A stretch of DNA of 64,000 nucleotides, from positions 62,001 to 126,000 of the forward strand of contig JAJFJV010000021.1 of assembly GCA_021773635.1 (NCBI GenBank), in the 5' to 3' direction. Numbering within the stretch: position 1 is the first letter of the stretch; every line of letters starts with the position of its first letter. This DNA is from Gammaproteobacteria bacterium (lineage in GTDB: Bacteria > Pseudomonadota > Gammaproteobacteria > HK1). Positions 44,869 to 53,878 of this stretch are shown here, piece by piece. Both the position numbers and the translations under genes were made by a program. Under the pieces are notes generated by a model. That model was not told where the DNA came from, ran no database searches, and worked only from the letters and a program-made list of their open reading frames with translations.

Positions 44869-44903
44869 TTGGTTTCGCCAACGCCTTAAGGAGAAAGCAG
44901 CCA

Positions 44904-45593
44904 ATGCGTGTACTTCTTGCCTTGATACTTACCCTGTTGATGCCGGTGAGCGAGGCCGTGGCCAAACAGTCACTTGATCAGATTAGCCGTGCGGTGGAAG
45001 ACTTTCTCACCCAGGCTTCGCACCCCTCATCAGGAGAACGCCAGGTGGACGTCACTACGCCTGACCGACGACTCCAGCTGGACGCCTGCAGCCATCGCCT
45101 GAAATTGTTTCTGCCTCCGGGCAGCCGGGAATATGGCAATATAATCGTTGGTGTACGTTGCCTGCAGCCAAAGCCCTGGAAACTCTATGTTGCCGCTAAT
45201 GTCCGGCAGTACCGCAAGGTGGTTGTTCTGAACAAATCCATAGCACGTGGGGAACCCGTCACCAAAGAGCATATACGGCTTGAAAAACATGATATCAGCA
45301 CCCTGGGCGCCGCCTATGCAGAGGAGACAGGCCCCCTGCTCGGCATGCGCGCGCAACGCAATCTGCCATCAGGGTTTATGCTCCACAAGGGCGTATTAAA
45401 AGCCCTGCAATTGATAAGCCGCGGTGATCAAATCGATCTGCTTGCATCCCTGGGTGGCATCAGGGTGCGGATGAAAGGCACTGCGCTTGCCAATGGCACG
45501 TTGGGAGAACGCATCACTGCAAAAAACAAAAGTTCGGGCCGCATAGTGGAAGGTGTTGTAAGCCAACGCGGTACCTTGCGGATAAACATGTAG
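44904..45593 (+). CDS. flgA: Flagellar P-ring chaperone FlgA
   Basis: 229 residues from the ATG at 44904 (AAGGAG upstream; the longer frame from 44436 runs over the promoter region). A Sec signal (LLALILTLLMPVSEAVA) is followed by the SAF-type body with VVVLNKSIARGEPVTKEHIRLEKHDIS and a C-terminal GERITAKNKSSGRIVEGVVSQRGTLRI. It helps P-ring assembly in the periplasm. Confidence 0.95.
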   Translation: MRVLLALILTLLMPVSEAVAKQSLDQISRAVEDFLTQASHPSSGERQVDVTTPDRRLQLDACSHRLKLFLPPGSREYGNIIVGVRCLQPKPWKLYVAANVRQYRKVVVLNKSIARGEPVTKEHIRLEKHDISTLGAAYAEETGPLLGMRAQRNLPSGFMLHKGVLKALQLISRGDQIDLLASLGGIRVRMKGTALANGTLGERITAKNKSSGRIVEGVVSQRGTLRINM

Positions 45594-45612
45594 GGCCCAT
45601 GCAGCGCAAGCT

Positions 45613-45640
45613 TAAAGTTTCACCCGTTAAATGCCGCTAA
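45613..45640 (+). promoter_or_regulatory. Sigma-28 (FliA) promoter of flgM
   Basis: TAAAGTTT, then 12 bases, then GCCGCTAA: both boxes are nearly perfect, with the spacer one base longer than the common 11. It gives flgMN-flgZ late expression beside read-through from flgA. Confidence 0.85.
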
Positions 45641-45701
45641 GGCTCATAAGTATGTACTCATACTGGATTGACCCGGTTGCATATCCGGCTCAGAGGTAAA
45701 T

Positions 45702-46022
45702 ATGTCAAATGAAATCAAAGGGATAGGTGGTCGCCGCATCCCCGCCTCGAATACTCGTGGGCCGGCCGCGTCGACGGGAAGCAGTGCCACTGGAGGAAAA
45801 AGTGTCACTGCCGGGAACTCTGGCTCCCCGGATACCCTCAGCCTCACCACGACCGCAGCGAAACTCCAGCAGCTAGAGGAGAGTCTGCGCAGTATTCCCG
45901 TGGTTGATACAGCACATGTTGCGGAAACCCGACAAGCCATTGTGGAGGGACGCTACGAAGTCGACCCCCAACAATTGGCGGACCATCTCATCCAGTTCGA
46001 GACCCGACTCCATGGCGCTTAA
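45702..46022 (+). CDS. flgM: Anti-sigma-28 factor FlgM
   Basis: 106 residues: MSNEIKGIGGRR, a Ser/Gly-rich unfolded half, and the sigma-binding C-terminus (AAKLQQLEESLRSIPVVDTAHVAETRQAIVEGRYEVDPQQLADHLIQFE). GAGG stands 6 bases before the ATG. It holds FliA until the hook is finished. Confidence 0.95.
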   Translation: MSNEIKGIGGRRIPASNTRGPAASTGSSATGGKSVTAGNSGSPDTLSLTTTAAKLQQLEESLRSIPVVDTAHVAETRQAIVEGRYEVDPQQLADHLIQFETRLHGA

Positions 46023-46509
46023 CCAGAACACCCTGCATCCGGCCCTGGTACAACTGGGCGATATCCTTGCCCGGGAGATAAGTGGTGCGGACAATATGCT
46101 TCGTATGCTTCGAGCGGAACATCAACTCCTGCAGCACAATGATTTTTCCGAGCTTGCGGAAATGGCTGCAGGAAAGGAACGGGAGATTGCCAGCCTCAAC
46201 GCCCTTGCCCAATCCCAGGGCAGTTTGCTTCGGGAACTCGGCATTCAGGACAATCGGGATAACACGGTCCGGCAACTTTTCGCACCACCCGGCATGCGCG
46301 AATTGCGACTGAAATGGGAGACATTGCTGGATCTGCTTCACAGCTGTCAGCAGCAAAATCAGATCAATGGCCAGGCACTGGAACTGGCACGCCAACACAA
46401 TGGCCGAGCCCTCTCCCTGCTATTCGGGGGTAACGATCGAGACGGCACCTACTCCCGCGACGGGGCCCGCACTCCAGTTTCTCCCAGTCGTTACACTGCT
46501 CTGGCTTGA
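46012..46509 (+). CDS. flgN: Flagellar chaperone FlgN
   Basis: 165 residues, helical (ALVQLGDILAREISGADNMLRMLRAEHQLLQHNDFSELAEMAAGKEREIASLNAL). The ATG at 46012 overlaps the flgM end by 11 bases; the frame to 45904 lies inside flgM. It is the export chaperone for FlgK and FlgL. Confidence 0.92.
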   Translation: MALNQNTLHPALVQLGDILAREISGADNMLRMLRAEHQLLQHNDFSELAEMAAGKEREIASLNALAQSQGSLLRELGIQDNRDNTVRQLFAPPGMRELRLKWETLLDLLHSCQQQNQINGQALELARQHNGRALSLLFGGNDRDGTYSRDGARTPVSPSRYTALA

Positions 46510-46546
46510 TGCCAGTCGCCCCTCTCAGCTCCATCGCTTTCCGTTA

Positions 46547-47308
46547 ATGCCCATGTCACCAGCAAAGTCCGAATATCTTAGTGACGATCCCCACAAAATT
46601 ACCGAACGGAGCCAGATTTTCTTACTGCTCGAACGCCTGAGTAATGATCATTCCCTGGTGAATGTGGCCCTTCCGGAAACCACGGAATGCCATATAAATA
46701 GCATCCTCGCAGTGGATGAAAAGCAGGGTAGATTTGAGCTAGACGAATTTCGCTCCCGCACCGCTCATCAGGTGGTAACAAAGGGTGCCAAGCTGGTAAT
46801 ACAGGCGAAAATTGACGAAATTCCCTTCATCCTCTCGGCCGAGGTCCTGGAAATAAAAAGGCGTGGCCGCTTTGCAGTTTACGTAATGGCGGTACCTGAA
46901 ACTGCCCACTTTGAGCAGCGCCGGCAACAATACCGTTTTCATATCACCCATGACACACGGATAAGGGTGGAACTGGAGGATCTGGAGGGGGAACTCTATC
47001 AGGGTGAACTCACGGATATTTCGGTCTCTGGGCTACGTATCTACCTGCCCGATTCCACCCTGCCGGAACTCGCTCCCGGCAGTCAATTAACACGCTGCAC
47101 CCTGTCCTTGCCCGAAAATATTTCTCTAAGCAGCCGTCTTGAGCTTCGATACACAGGAGATCCTTCGGCTTCTTTCCAGGCTGTCGGCGGACGTTTCGTT
47201 GATCTTGATCCGGCAGCCCGCAGGGTTTTGCGCCGTTTCACGGCAGGATTGGCGCGAGAACAGGCGCGCCGCAAAGCACGAATCGCCGATCGCAGCACAA
47301 AAAAGTAG
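46547..47308 (+). CDS. flgZ: c-di-GMP-binding flagellar brake protein (YcgR/FlgZ type)
   Basis: 253 residues from the ATG at 46547 (46553 is also possible). An N-terminal YcgR domain (residues about 20-110) is followed by a PilZ domain with both c-di-GMP motifs: RQQYR (RxxxR) and DISVSG (DxSxxG). The cytoplasmic protein slows the stator when c-di-GMP is high. It sits right after flgN, as FlgZ does in Pseudomonas. With chemotaxis genes missing, this is the one visible route for signal input to the motor. Confidence 0.92.
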   Translation: MPMSPAKSEYLSDDPHKITERSQIFLLLERLSNDHSLVNVALPETTECHINSILAVDEKQGRFELDEFRSRTAHQVVTKGAKLVIQAKIDEIPFILSAEVLEIKRRGRFAVYVMAVPETAHFEQRRQQYRFHITHDTRIRVELEDLEGELYQGELTDISVSGLRIYLPDSTLPELAPGSQLTRCTLSLPENISLSSRLELRYTGDPSASFQAVGGRFVDLDPAARRVLRRFTAGLAREQARRKARIADRSTKK

Positions 47309-47337
47309 TTCTTCCATCGAGCTCAGCCCGTGCTTTT

Positions 47338-47991
47338 TCAGGCATCTGAACTACTGAGCGGATGTTCAGGCCAGCTCCGGGGCAGAGCCACCAGATCTTC
47401 CGGGCGATCGATGTCCCGCTTTACCGCCAGCTCAACCCAGCGCAGTTCTGACTCACGCATCCTTTTGCGGGTTTTGGCCAGCACCGTCTCCTGACCCCAG
47501 CATATCTGCTCAAATATTCGGCTTGCCGGTTTTTTGCCAAGGCCAATAAGACAGTATCCCCCATCCACGGTCGGCCCAAGCACGGCATCATCTGCCCCCT
47601 CGTGAATTATCCGCGCCGCCTGCCGCAGGTCCGCAACACTTATCCCGGGACAATCGCTTCCAATCAGAACCGCCCCCGGATATGCAGCCAAGACAGATTC
47701 AAAGGCCGCCGCCATACGCTCGCCGAGATCGACTCCCTGTTGCAGCCGTACTTCCAGCTCATTCCGCCTGGCAAGTGCAGCAAAGCTTTCGTGCTCTACC
47801 GTGGGGGTGACATACAGCAATACCGGTCCTGTTCCGGCACGGCACGCGCTATCGACCATGTGCTCAAGCATGCGCGTGTGGAGCTTTGCTGCACCGGCAG
47901 GACCCAGGGCCGGAATCAGCCGCCGCTTGGACTTTCCGGCAATCGGGGCCCGGGCAAAAATAATGATCGGGATGGCCTCAGCACTAGCCAT
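47338..47991 (-). CDS. TIGR04282-type (DUF2064) glycosyltransferase, arsenosugar-associated
   Basis: 217 residues from the ATG at 47991, which overlaps the upstream gene by 8 bases. A GT-A nucleotide-sugar fold: IIIFARAPIAGKSKRRLIPALG, AVLIGSDCPGIS and VLGPTVDGGYCLIGL. This family is commonly found with ArsS and the TIGR04283 enzyme, both upstream here. The exact sugar substrate is unknown. Confidence 0.85.
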   Translation of the reverse strand: MASAEAIPIIIFARAPIAGKSKRRLIPALGPAGAAKLHTRMLEHMVDSACRAGTGPVLLYVTPTVEHESFAALARRNELEVRLQQGVDLGERMAAAFESVLAAYPGAVLIGSDCPGISVADLRQAARIIHEGADDAVLGPTVDGGYCLIGLGKKPASRIFEQICWGQETVLAKTRKRMRESELRWVELAVKRDIDRPEDLVALPRSWPEHPLSSSDA

Positions 47992-48682
47992 AACGACGCG
48001 CCAACCCCGCCGGGTCTCCACCCAGGGCATAGGACAGACGCAACCACCACATAAGCAATACGGTACGCAAAATACCCTTCTCCTCCCAGCGTCTGCTGGA
48101 GGTCGTCACCCTCTCGCCCAAACACAGGGGAGATGAACGATGCTTCAGCGCCCGACTTATGGCGATGTCTTCCATTAGCGGGATATCAGGAAAACCACCC
48201 ACTGCAAGAAATGCCTGGCGCGTCATGAAGATCGCCTGATCGCCGGTAGCAATACCGCTCAGCCGCGAACGCAGATTGATGAAGAACTCCACAACCCGCA
48301 ACAAGCGCTGGTGTCCGGAGAGTCTCACATCGAAGCGCCCCCAGCAGTGCCCGGGAGGGCGCAGGCCATTTCTTAGCAGGGCCAGGGCATCCATGGGGAG
48401 GCAGGTATCCGCGTGGAGAAAAAGGAAGACATCGCCGCGGGCTATCGCAGCCCCTGCATTCATCTGACGACCCCGCCCGCATCCGGACTCCACCACCCGG
48501 TCGGCACCCATGTTGGCCAGCATCAGGGTGGCATCAGCACTGCCACCGTCACAGACAATGAGTTCCACCCCCTGCACCTTCAACCCCTGCAGGCTTTCCA
48601 GGGTATCGGCAATGGTCGTGGCCTCGTTGAGAACCGGAATGACAATCGAACACCAGACTTCCCGACGTGGCCTTTCACTCAA
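47984..48682 (-). CDS. TIGR04283-type GT2 glycosyltransferase, arsenosugar-associated
   Basis: 232 residues from a TTG at 48682 that overlaps the arsS stop (TTGA) and has GGAG 7 bases upstream; a TTG at 48700 is the longer option. The GT2 fold has CSIVIPVLNEATTIADTLESL, LIVCDGGSADAT and FLFLHADTCLP (DxD-like), and a C-terminal hydrophobic helix (TVLLMWWLRLSYALGG). It probably adds or transfers the ribose-derived group in arsenosugar formation; that role is from family association. Confidence 0.85.
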   Translation of the reverse strand: MSERPRREVWCSIVIPVLNEATTIADTLESLQGLKVQGVELIVCDGGSADATLMLANMGADRVVESGCGRGRQMNAGAAIARGDVFLFLHADTCLPMDALALLRNGLRPPGHCWGRFDVRLSGHQRLLRVVEFFINLRSRLSGIATGDQAIFMTRQAFLAVGGFPDIPLMEDIAISRALKHRSSPLCLGERVTTSSRRWEEKGILRTVLLMWWLRLSYALGGDPAGLARRYG

Positions 48683-49641
48683 GTCAGTGCTCCACCACAA
48701 CTACTGCCCTGCCCGGCGGTGCATCCGTAACAATGGTTGTAGACCTGAATCGGCAGGCCCAGGAGTTTTGCATCCAGAAGTTCCGAGAGATGGGGGCGAG
48801 AGCTACCGTTGTAGCGCAAGGGCACACCGAGCATCTGATTGAAATCACAATCGTAGACATGGCCTTGCCAGTCCACGCTCAGCTGATTCAGGCACATCAC
48901 GCTTTTCAGATTCTCGGGTTGATGAGCATCCCGCAATAGTGAAACATATTCCTGCAACTTTCCCTTTGAAATCAGCGTGCTACCAAAACGGCCGACCGGC
49001 AGATTTGCCAGCGCATAAAGGGCATTAAAGCGGATGCCATAGCGCTCATCCAGAATCCGCTTGTAGTCCGCCTCCAACTCATTCTGAGCGGGCGGCAAGG
49101 TGGCACCCTGGGGGTTATAGATGAGATCGAGTTCGAGTCCGCTATCGGCTTTCCCGTAGCCCAGCGAATTCAGTCGCTGCAACATGCGGATGCTGGAATC
49201 AAAGACCCCGTCACCACGCTGGGCATCGACATTTTCCTCCAGGTAGCAGGGCAAAGAGGCCACGATATCCACCTGCTGATCCGCAAGAAATTCAGCAAGG
49301 TCCTCGTAGCCGGGCTCTTCGAGAATAGTGAGGTTGCAGCGATCGATAACCCGCACTCCCATCTCCCGGGCACTTGCCACCAGATAGCGAAAATTGGCAT
49401 TCATCTCCGGTGCACCCCCGGTCAAATCGATGGCGCCGGCCCCCGACAGCTTTAGGAAACGAAGTACCAAGTTAACCGTCTCTCGATTCATCTGCTCCTT
49501 GCGTCGTGGGCTGGCAGCCACGTGACAATGCAGGCAGGAGAGATTGCAGCGGTAACCCAGATTGATCTGGAGCGTATCCAGCTCTCTGCGACGAATCGGT
49601 GGAAAATCGGTTTTTGCAATATGGGGCAAAACGTCGTGCAT
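48679..49641 (-). CDS. arsS: Arsenosugar biosynthesis radical SAM protein ArsS
   Basis: 320 residues with the radical SAM cluster motif CNLSCLHC (CxxxCxxC), IDLTGGAPEMN, and a C-terminal DUF3641 region with extra cysteines (CLNQLSVDWQGHVYDCDFNQML and YNHCYGCTAGQGSSCGG). ArsS makes a 5'-deoxyadenosyl-arsenic compound from dimethylarsenite and SAM. The arsenite methyltransferase arsM that would supply its substrate is not in this window. Confidence 0.92.
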   Translation of the reverse strand: MHDVLPHIAKTDFPPIRRRELDTLQINLGYRCNLSCLHCHVAASPRRKEQMNRETVNLVLRFLKLSGAGAIDLTGGAPEMNANFRYLVASAREMGVRVIDRCNLTILEEPGYEDLAEFLADQQVDIVASLPCYLEENVDAQRGDGVFDSSIRMLQRLNSLGYGKADSGLELDLIYNPQGATLPPAQNELEADYKRILDERYGIRFNALYALANLPVGRFGSTLISKGKLQEYVSLLRDAHQPENLKSVMCLNQLSVDWQGHVYDCDFNQMLGVPLRYNGSSRPHLSELLDAKLLGLPIQVYNHCYGCTAGQGSSCGGALT

Positions 49642-49771
49642 CGGTGTTCCTCTGAGTGAACCGCGGATAATAACGGGAGTTAGAGAAGCACGCTATGTGG
49701 AAGGTTCCCTGTTTGCTTGGCGAGAATCCTGTGGCAGCGTTGATAAGCGCACGGTAGAATAGCGCGCCTGT

Positions 49772-49847
<76 letters not shown>

Positions 49848-49901
49848 ATTTCCCCTTCTTAGCTTCCCTGTACAGGACCCCGGCAACCGGCCCGGCAACG
49901 C

Positions 49902-50420
49902 TTAGCCCAATTTTCGCGGGGTCACAAAGTGTTCCAGCTTCCACTCCGCAGTCCCAGTTTGCCGCCAGGATGGTAAGCGGGCTGTCAGTACCGCCAGGCC
50001 CGCGGTGGGATATTTTCTGCCCAACTCGGCACGTAAGCGTGAGTCCCCTCCCTGAGCCAGCTGTTCAGCCAGCTGCTGCATCCCTGGATTGTGGGCGATG
50101 ATCGTCAGTGAGCGGGGAGACGATTCGATCTGACCGATACTTTTCAGGATGGTTGCGGGACTGGCGAGATAAAGTGCCTCGTCAAAGTGCACCAGGGGCG
50201 ATTGCGGCAACTCTGCCAATATTTCGCTCAGGGTTTCACGGGCGCGGGCGGCGGGAGAGCACAGGACCTGCTCCGGCATCAGTTGCTGTTGGCGGAGAAA
50301 ACACCCTATACGCTGCGCACCTTCACGACCCCGTTCGTTGAGAGGTCGGTCGAAATCCGGACAGGCCGGATCCCCCCAGTCGGACTTGGCGTGACGCAAT
50401 AGATACAGTCGGGCATTCAC
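49902..50420 (-). CDS. sixA: SixA-type phosphohistidine phosphatase
   Basis: 172 residues of the histidine phosphatase family: LLRHAKSDWGDPACPDFDRPLNERGREGAQRIG with the catalytic RHA, then CSPAARARETL and IIAHNPGMQQLAEQL with the second His. It is last in a four-gene polyphosphate operon. In E. coli SixA dephosphorylates phosphohistidine proteins; a role linked to polyphosphate here is inferred from position. Confidence 0.9.
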   Translation of the reverse strand: MNARLYLLRHAKSDWGDPACPDFDRPLNERGREGAQRIGCFLRQQQLMPEQVLCSPAARARETLSEILAELPQSPLVHFDEALYLASPATILKSIGQIESSPRSLTIIAHNPGMQQLAEQLAQGGDSRLRAELGRKYPTAGLAVLTARLPSWRQTGTAEWKLEHFVTPRKLG

Positions 50421-50453
50421 TGGTTCACAAGCAGCCCTGGTTCAGCTAGTCCG

Positions 50454-52763
50454 CTAGCGGCGCCCATCTCCCCCGCGGCGGCGTGCAACTCCCTTGGGTT
50501 TTCTTTTGCGCAAGCGAGTGGCAGAAAAATACTGCCGCTGGGCCACCTCAATGAATTTTTGCTGGGCCGAGAAAGTTTCATTCCCCCGCCCCGGCCGTCG
50601 CTGCCGGTAACTGCCGTCAGATTGCATATCCCAGGCGGTACGATTGTCATTTAACTGACTCGTAAGGATAAAGTCCAGGTCCTCTTGTAACGCGACTTCC
50701 TCCACCGGAATGACCAACTCTACCCGGCTCTCCAGATTCCGTTTCATCAGATCCGCCGAACCAATGAAATATTCATCCGCCCCACCATTACGAAAGTGGA
50801 AGATCCGCGCATGCTCGAGAAACTGGCCAACGATACTGATGACCCGGATATTGTCTGAAATGCCGGCGAGCCCCGGTCGCAAACGACAGGTATCACGAAC
50901 CACCAGTTCTACCCGAACCCCGGCTTGCGAAGCCTCGTAGAGCGCACGGGTGATGTCCGGGTCCTCCAGGGCATTGGTTTTAAGCCGGATAAGTCCGCTT
51001 TGTTCCTCGGAGTGGAGTTCGATTTCCCGCTTAATCTTATCCAGTAGCGACTGTTTGAGCACCTTGGGTGCTGGCAATAACTTCCCGTAATTACGCTTTG
51101 GCTTGTATCCCGTGGTCAAGTAGTTGAATAGCTCGGTCAACCCTTCACCAATCTCCGCATCACAGGTGAGAACTCCAAGGTCGGAGTACAAACGTGCGGT
51201 ACCGGCATGATAGTTACCAGTACCCACATGAGCGTAGCGCCGTAAACCTTCATAGTCCCTGCGCACCACCAGACAGACCTTGGAATGAGTCTTGAGACCC
51301 ACCACACCGTAGGTCACATTGATGCCAACCGTTTCCAGTCGATTCGCCCATCTGATATTAGCGGCCTCATCAAAGCGCGCCTTCAACTCTACTACCACCG
51401 AAACATGCTTGCCGTTGCGTGCCGCATCCACCAGATAGTCGATGATTCGCGTAGCCGCCGAGGTTCGGTAAAGAGTGAGTTTTATCGCCAGTACCTTTGG
51501 ATCAGTGCTGGCCTCTTTGACGAAGCGTTCCACCGAGGTGGCAAAGGATTCGTAGGGGTGTTGTAAAAGAATGGGACCAACGTCACGAATGATATGAAAA
51601 ATATTTCGGGAATCGTGCAACTTGGCATTTTCCACCGGGTGATGCTCAGCATCGTGGAGCTCCGGCCCACCCAAGCTTGCGAGGCTCATCAGGTCCCCCA
51701 TCCCGAGCAGGGTATCCTCAAAATAAACGTCCGCTTCCTCATCCAGGCCCAGTTCGGAAGCCAGCATTCCCCGGTGCAACGCACTCATATTGCCGGTGAC
51801 TTCAAGACGCACCATGGGCGAGAATTTACGATCTCGCAGCTCCGTTTCGATCATGTCGAGCAAATCATCTGCAAGCTCTTCATCCTGCTCGGTATTGGCA
51901 TTCCGTGTAACCCGAAACAATTCACAGGAGACCACTTCCATCCCCGGAAACAGGAAATCAAGATTGTGCCCCATGACCTCTTCCACCGGGATGAAACAAT
52001 CGCGCTCGCCCACACGCAGAAAACGCGGGATACCATTGCCCTGCGGCACCTTCAGTCGTGCCAGTAGCAGCTCTTCCTCACCCGGATGCCTCAGGGTCAC
52101 CAGCAGGTTGAGGGAAAGATTGGAAAGGAACGGGAAGGGATGCGCCGGATCCATCGCCTGCGGGGTGATTAGCGGAAATATATCGGTACGGAAATGCTCC
52201 CGCATGACGGCCTGCTCTTCCTCATTCAACTCACTGTAGCAGGCGGGCAACTGGATGCCTTCCTTCTCCAGCATTCGACGCAGTTGCAAGAAAGTCTGGT
52301 GCTTGCCCTTTTGCAATTCCAGCACCACCGCACGGCACTCGTCAATCTGCTGTTGTGGGGTACGCCCGTCGATGGTGGGCTCGTGGGCGCCGGCGGCAAC
52401 CAGATGCTTGAGACCGCCGATACGTTTCATGAAGAATTCGTCAAGATTGGAGTCGACGATGGAAAGGAATTTCACCCGTTCACCCAGGAGCGTACGCCGG
52501 TCCTGAGCCTCGTGTAGCACCCGCTTGTTAAAATTCAGCCAGGTCAGCTCGCGATTCAGATAAAGCTGAGGACTATCCAGGTCGATATCGGACGCGGCCT
52601 TATCGGCCACCTCGGCAACACCCTTCTCTTTGACGGGTAAAAGTTCAGCCTTTCCAGGCTCGGATTTTTTTGCTCGCGTGGACGCCTCCTCTTCCTTGGC
52701 TGAGGAAATGATGCTGTCCAGGATTTCCGTTACGCTTGCTACGGGTTTTTCTTCGGCTGCCAT
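50454..52763 (-). CDS. ppk1: Polyphosphate kinase 1
   Basis: 769 residues, longer than E. coli PPK by an N-terminal Lys/Glu-rich stretch (about 65 residues) and a basic tail ending ARRRGGDGRR. The body starts LYLNRELTWLNFNKRVLHEA; the catalytic region has GLKTHSKVCLVVRR (the autophosphorylated His) and FLEHARIFHFRNGG. It makes polyphosphate from ATP. It follows ppk2 after 52 bases. Confidence 0.95.
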   Translation of the reverse strand: MAAEEKPVASVTEILDSIISSAKEEEASTRAKKSEPGKAELLPVKEKGVAEVADKAASDIDLDSPQLYLNRELTWLNFNKRVLHEAQDRRTLLGERVKFLSIVDSNLDEFFMKRIGGLKHLVAAGAHEPTIDGRTPQQQIDECRAVVLELQKGKHQTFLQLRRMLEKEGIQLPACYSELNEEEQAVMREHFRTDIFPLITPQAMDPAHPFPFLSNLSLNLLVTLRHPGEEELLLARLKVPQGNGIPRFLRVGERDCFIPVEEVMGHNLDFLFPGMEVVSCELFRVTRNANTEQDEELADDLLDMIETELRDRKFSPMVRLEVTGNMSALHRGMLASELGLDEEADVYFEDTLLGMGDLMSLASLGGPELHDAEHHPVENAKLHDSRNIFHIIRDVGPILLQHPYESFATSVERFVKEASTDPKVLAIKLTLYRTSAATRIIDYLVDAARNGKHVSVVVELKARFDEAANIRWANRLETVGINVTYGVVGLKTHSKVCLVVRRDYEGLRRYAHVGTGNYHAGTARLYSDLGVLTCDAEIGEGLTELFNYLTTGYKPKRNYGKLLPAPKVLKQSLLDKIKREIELHSEEQSGLIRLKTNALEDPDITRALYEASQAGVRVELVVRDTCRLRPGLAGISDNIRVISIVGQFLEHARIFHFRNGGADEYFIGSADLMKRNLESRVELVIPVEEVALQEDLDFILTSQLNDNRTAWDMQSDGSYRQRRPGRGNETFSAQQKFIEVAQRQYFSATRLRKRKPKGVARRRGGDGRR

Positions 52764-52815
52764 TTTAGCTTCTCTCTTTTCCTGTAGTAGGACGCACCAG
52801 GCTGATCATTCGTAA

Positions 52816-53703
52816 TCAGTAGGCGTCAGGAACAAAACTCTGGTCACTCATGGGCGGGCGCACATAGCCGGCATCCCCTTGCCGTGGTGGTAGTTTTATC
52901 TGCTTGGGTGTCAGGTCCTCGTAGGGAATCATGCTCAGCAGGTGCCGAATACAATTGAGTCGGGCGCGCTTTTTTACGTCGGCATCCACTACATACCAGG
53001 GTGCCTGCTTGATATCAGTGTGGGCAAAAAGGTCATCCTTCGCCCGGGAGTACTCGGCCCATCTGGAACGGGATTCCAGATCCATCGGGCTCAGTTTCCA
53101 GTGCTTGGTGGGATCACCAATGCGTGACTGGAAACGTCGCTCCTGCTCCTCATCGCTGACTGAAAACCAGTATTTAATCAGGATGGTTCCCGAGCGCACT
53201 AACATGCGCTCAAATTCAGGACAGGCGCGCAGGAATTCCCAGTATTCCTCATCCGAGCAAAATCCCATCACCCGCTCCACGCCACCGCGGTTGTACCAGC
53301 TACGGTCAAACAGAACCATCTCGCCCGCGGCTGGAAGATGGGGAACATAACGCTGGAAATACCATTGGCTCTTTTCCCGCTCCGTAGGCGTTCCCAAAGC
53401 GACCACTCGACAAACGCGTGGATTCAGGCTTTGGGTGATGCGCTTTATTACTCCACCCTTCCCGGCCGCGTCCCGACCCTCAAAGATAACCACCGCCTTC
53501 AGACCCGAGTGCTTGATCCATTCCTGCAGTTTGACCAGCTCAATCTGGAGCTTGAGTAACTCTTTCTCGTAGAGCTTGTTTTGAATCTTCTTATTTTTTC
53601 TGGCCAGGACAGCCTCGGTCTTGATCTCGCTGTTGGGTGCCACGCGGACCTGGTTTGGTGCCTTAGTGCGCATACCTTTTGCTCTTTCCTTTGACTTGGC
53701 CAT
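52816..53703 (-). CDS. ppk2: Polyphosphate kinase 2
   Basis: 295 residues: a basic N-terminal coiled stretch, then Walker A FEGRDAAGKGGVIKRI, Walker B VLFDRSWYNRGGVERVMGFC and the lid RFQSRIGDPTKHWKLSPMD. One-domain PPK2 enzymes use polyphosphate to phosphorylate nucleoside (di)phosphates. It lies directly between the CHAD gene and ppk1. Confidence 0.95.
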   Translation of the reverse strand: MAKSKERAKGMRTKAPNQVRVAPNSEIKTEAVLARKNKKIQNKLYEKELLKLQIELVKLQEWIKHSGLKAVVIFEGRDAAGKGGVIKRITQSLNPRVCRVVALGTPTEREKSQWYFQRYVPHLPAAGEMVLFDRSWYNRGGVERVMGFCSDEEYWEFLRACPEFERMLVRSGTILIKYWFSVSDEEQERRFQSRIGDPTKHWKLSPMDLESRSRWAEYSRAKDDLFAHTDIKQAPWYVVDADVKKRARLNCIRHLLSMIPYEDLTPKQIKLPPRQGDAGYVRPPMSDQSFVPDAY

Positions 53704-53878
53704 AGATCTTTAACCCCATATAAATGGTTACTCCACAGGCAGTGGATGAAAGGCAGACATGTTCCGGGCAGAAAATATCTCTTAAACAATAAGAGTTATC
53801 ATATATCCATCTTATATGGAATACCCTCATGCCAAATGGGAGTATATCCCCGGGACAGACGAGCCAGGCCCCCTACTT

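Noticed and set aside
44436-44903. 385-codon frame extending flgA upstream
   Set aside because: It runs antisense through flgB and over the sigma-54 promoter; the Sec signal begins at the ATG at 44904.
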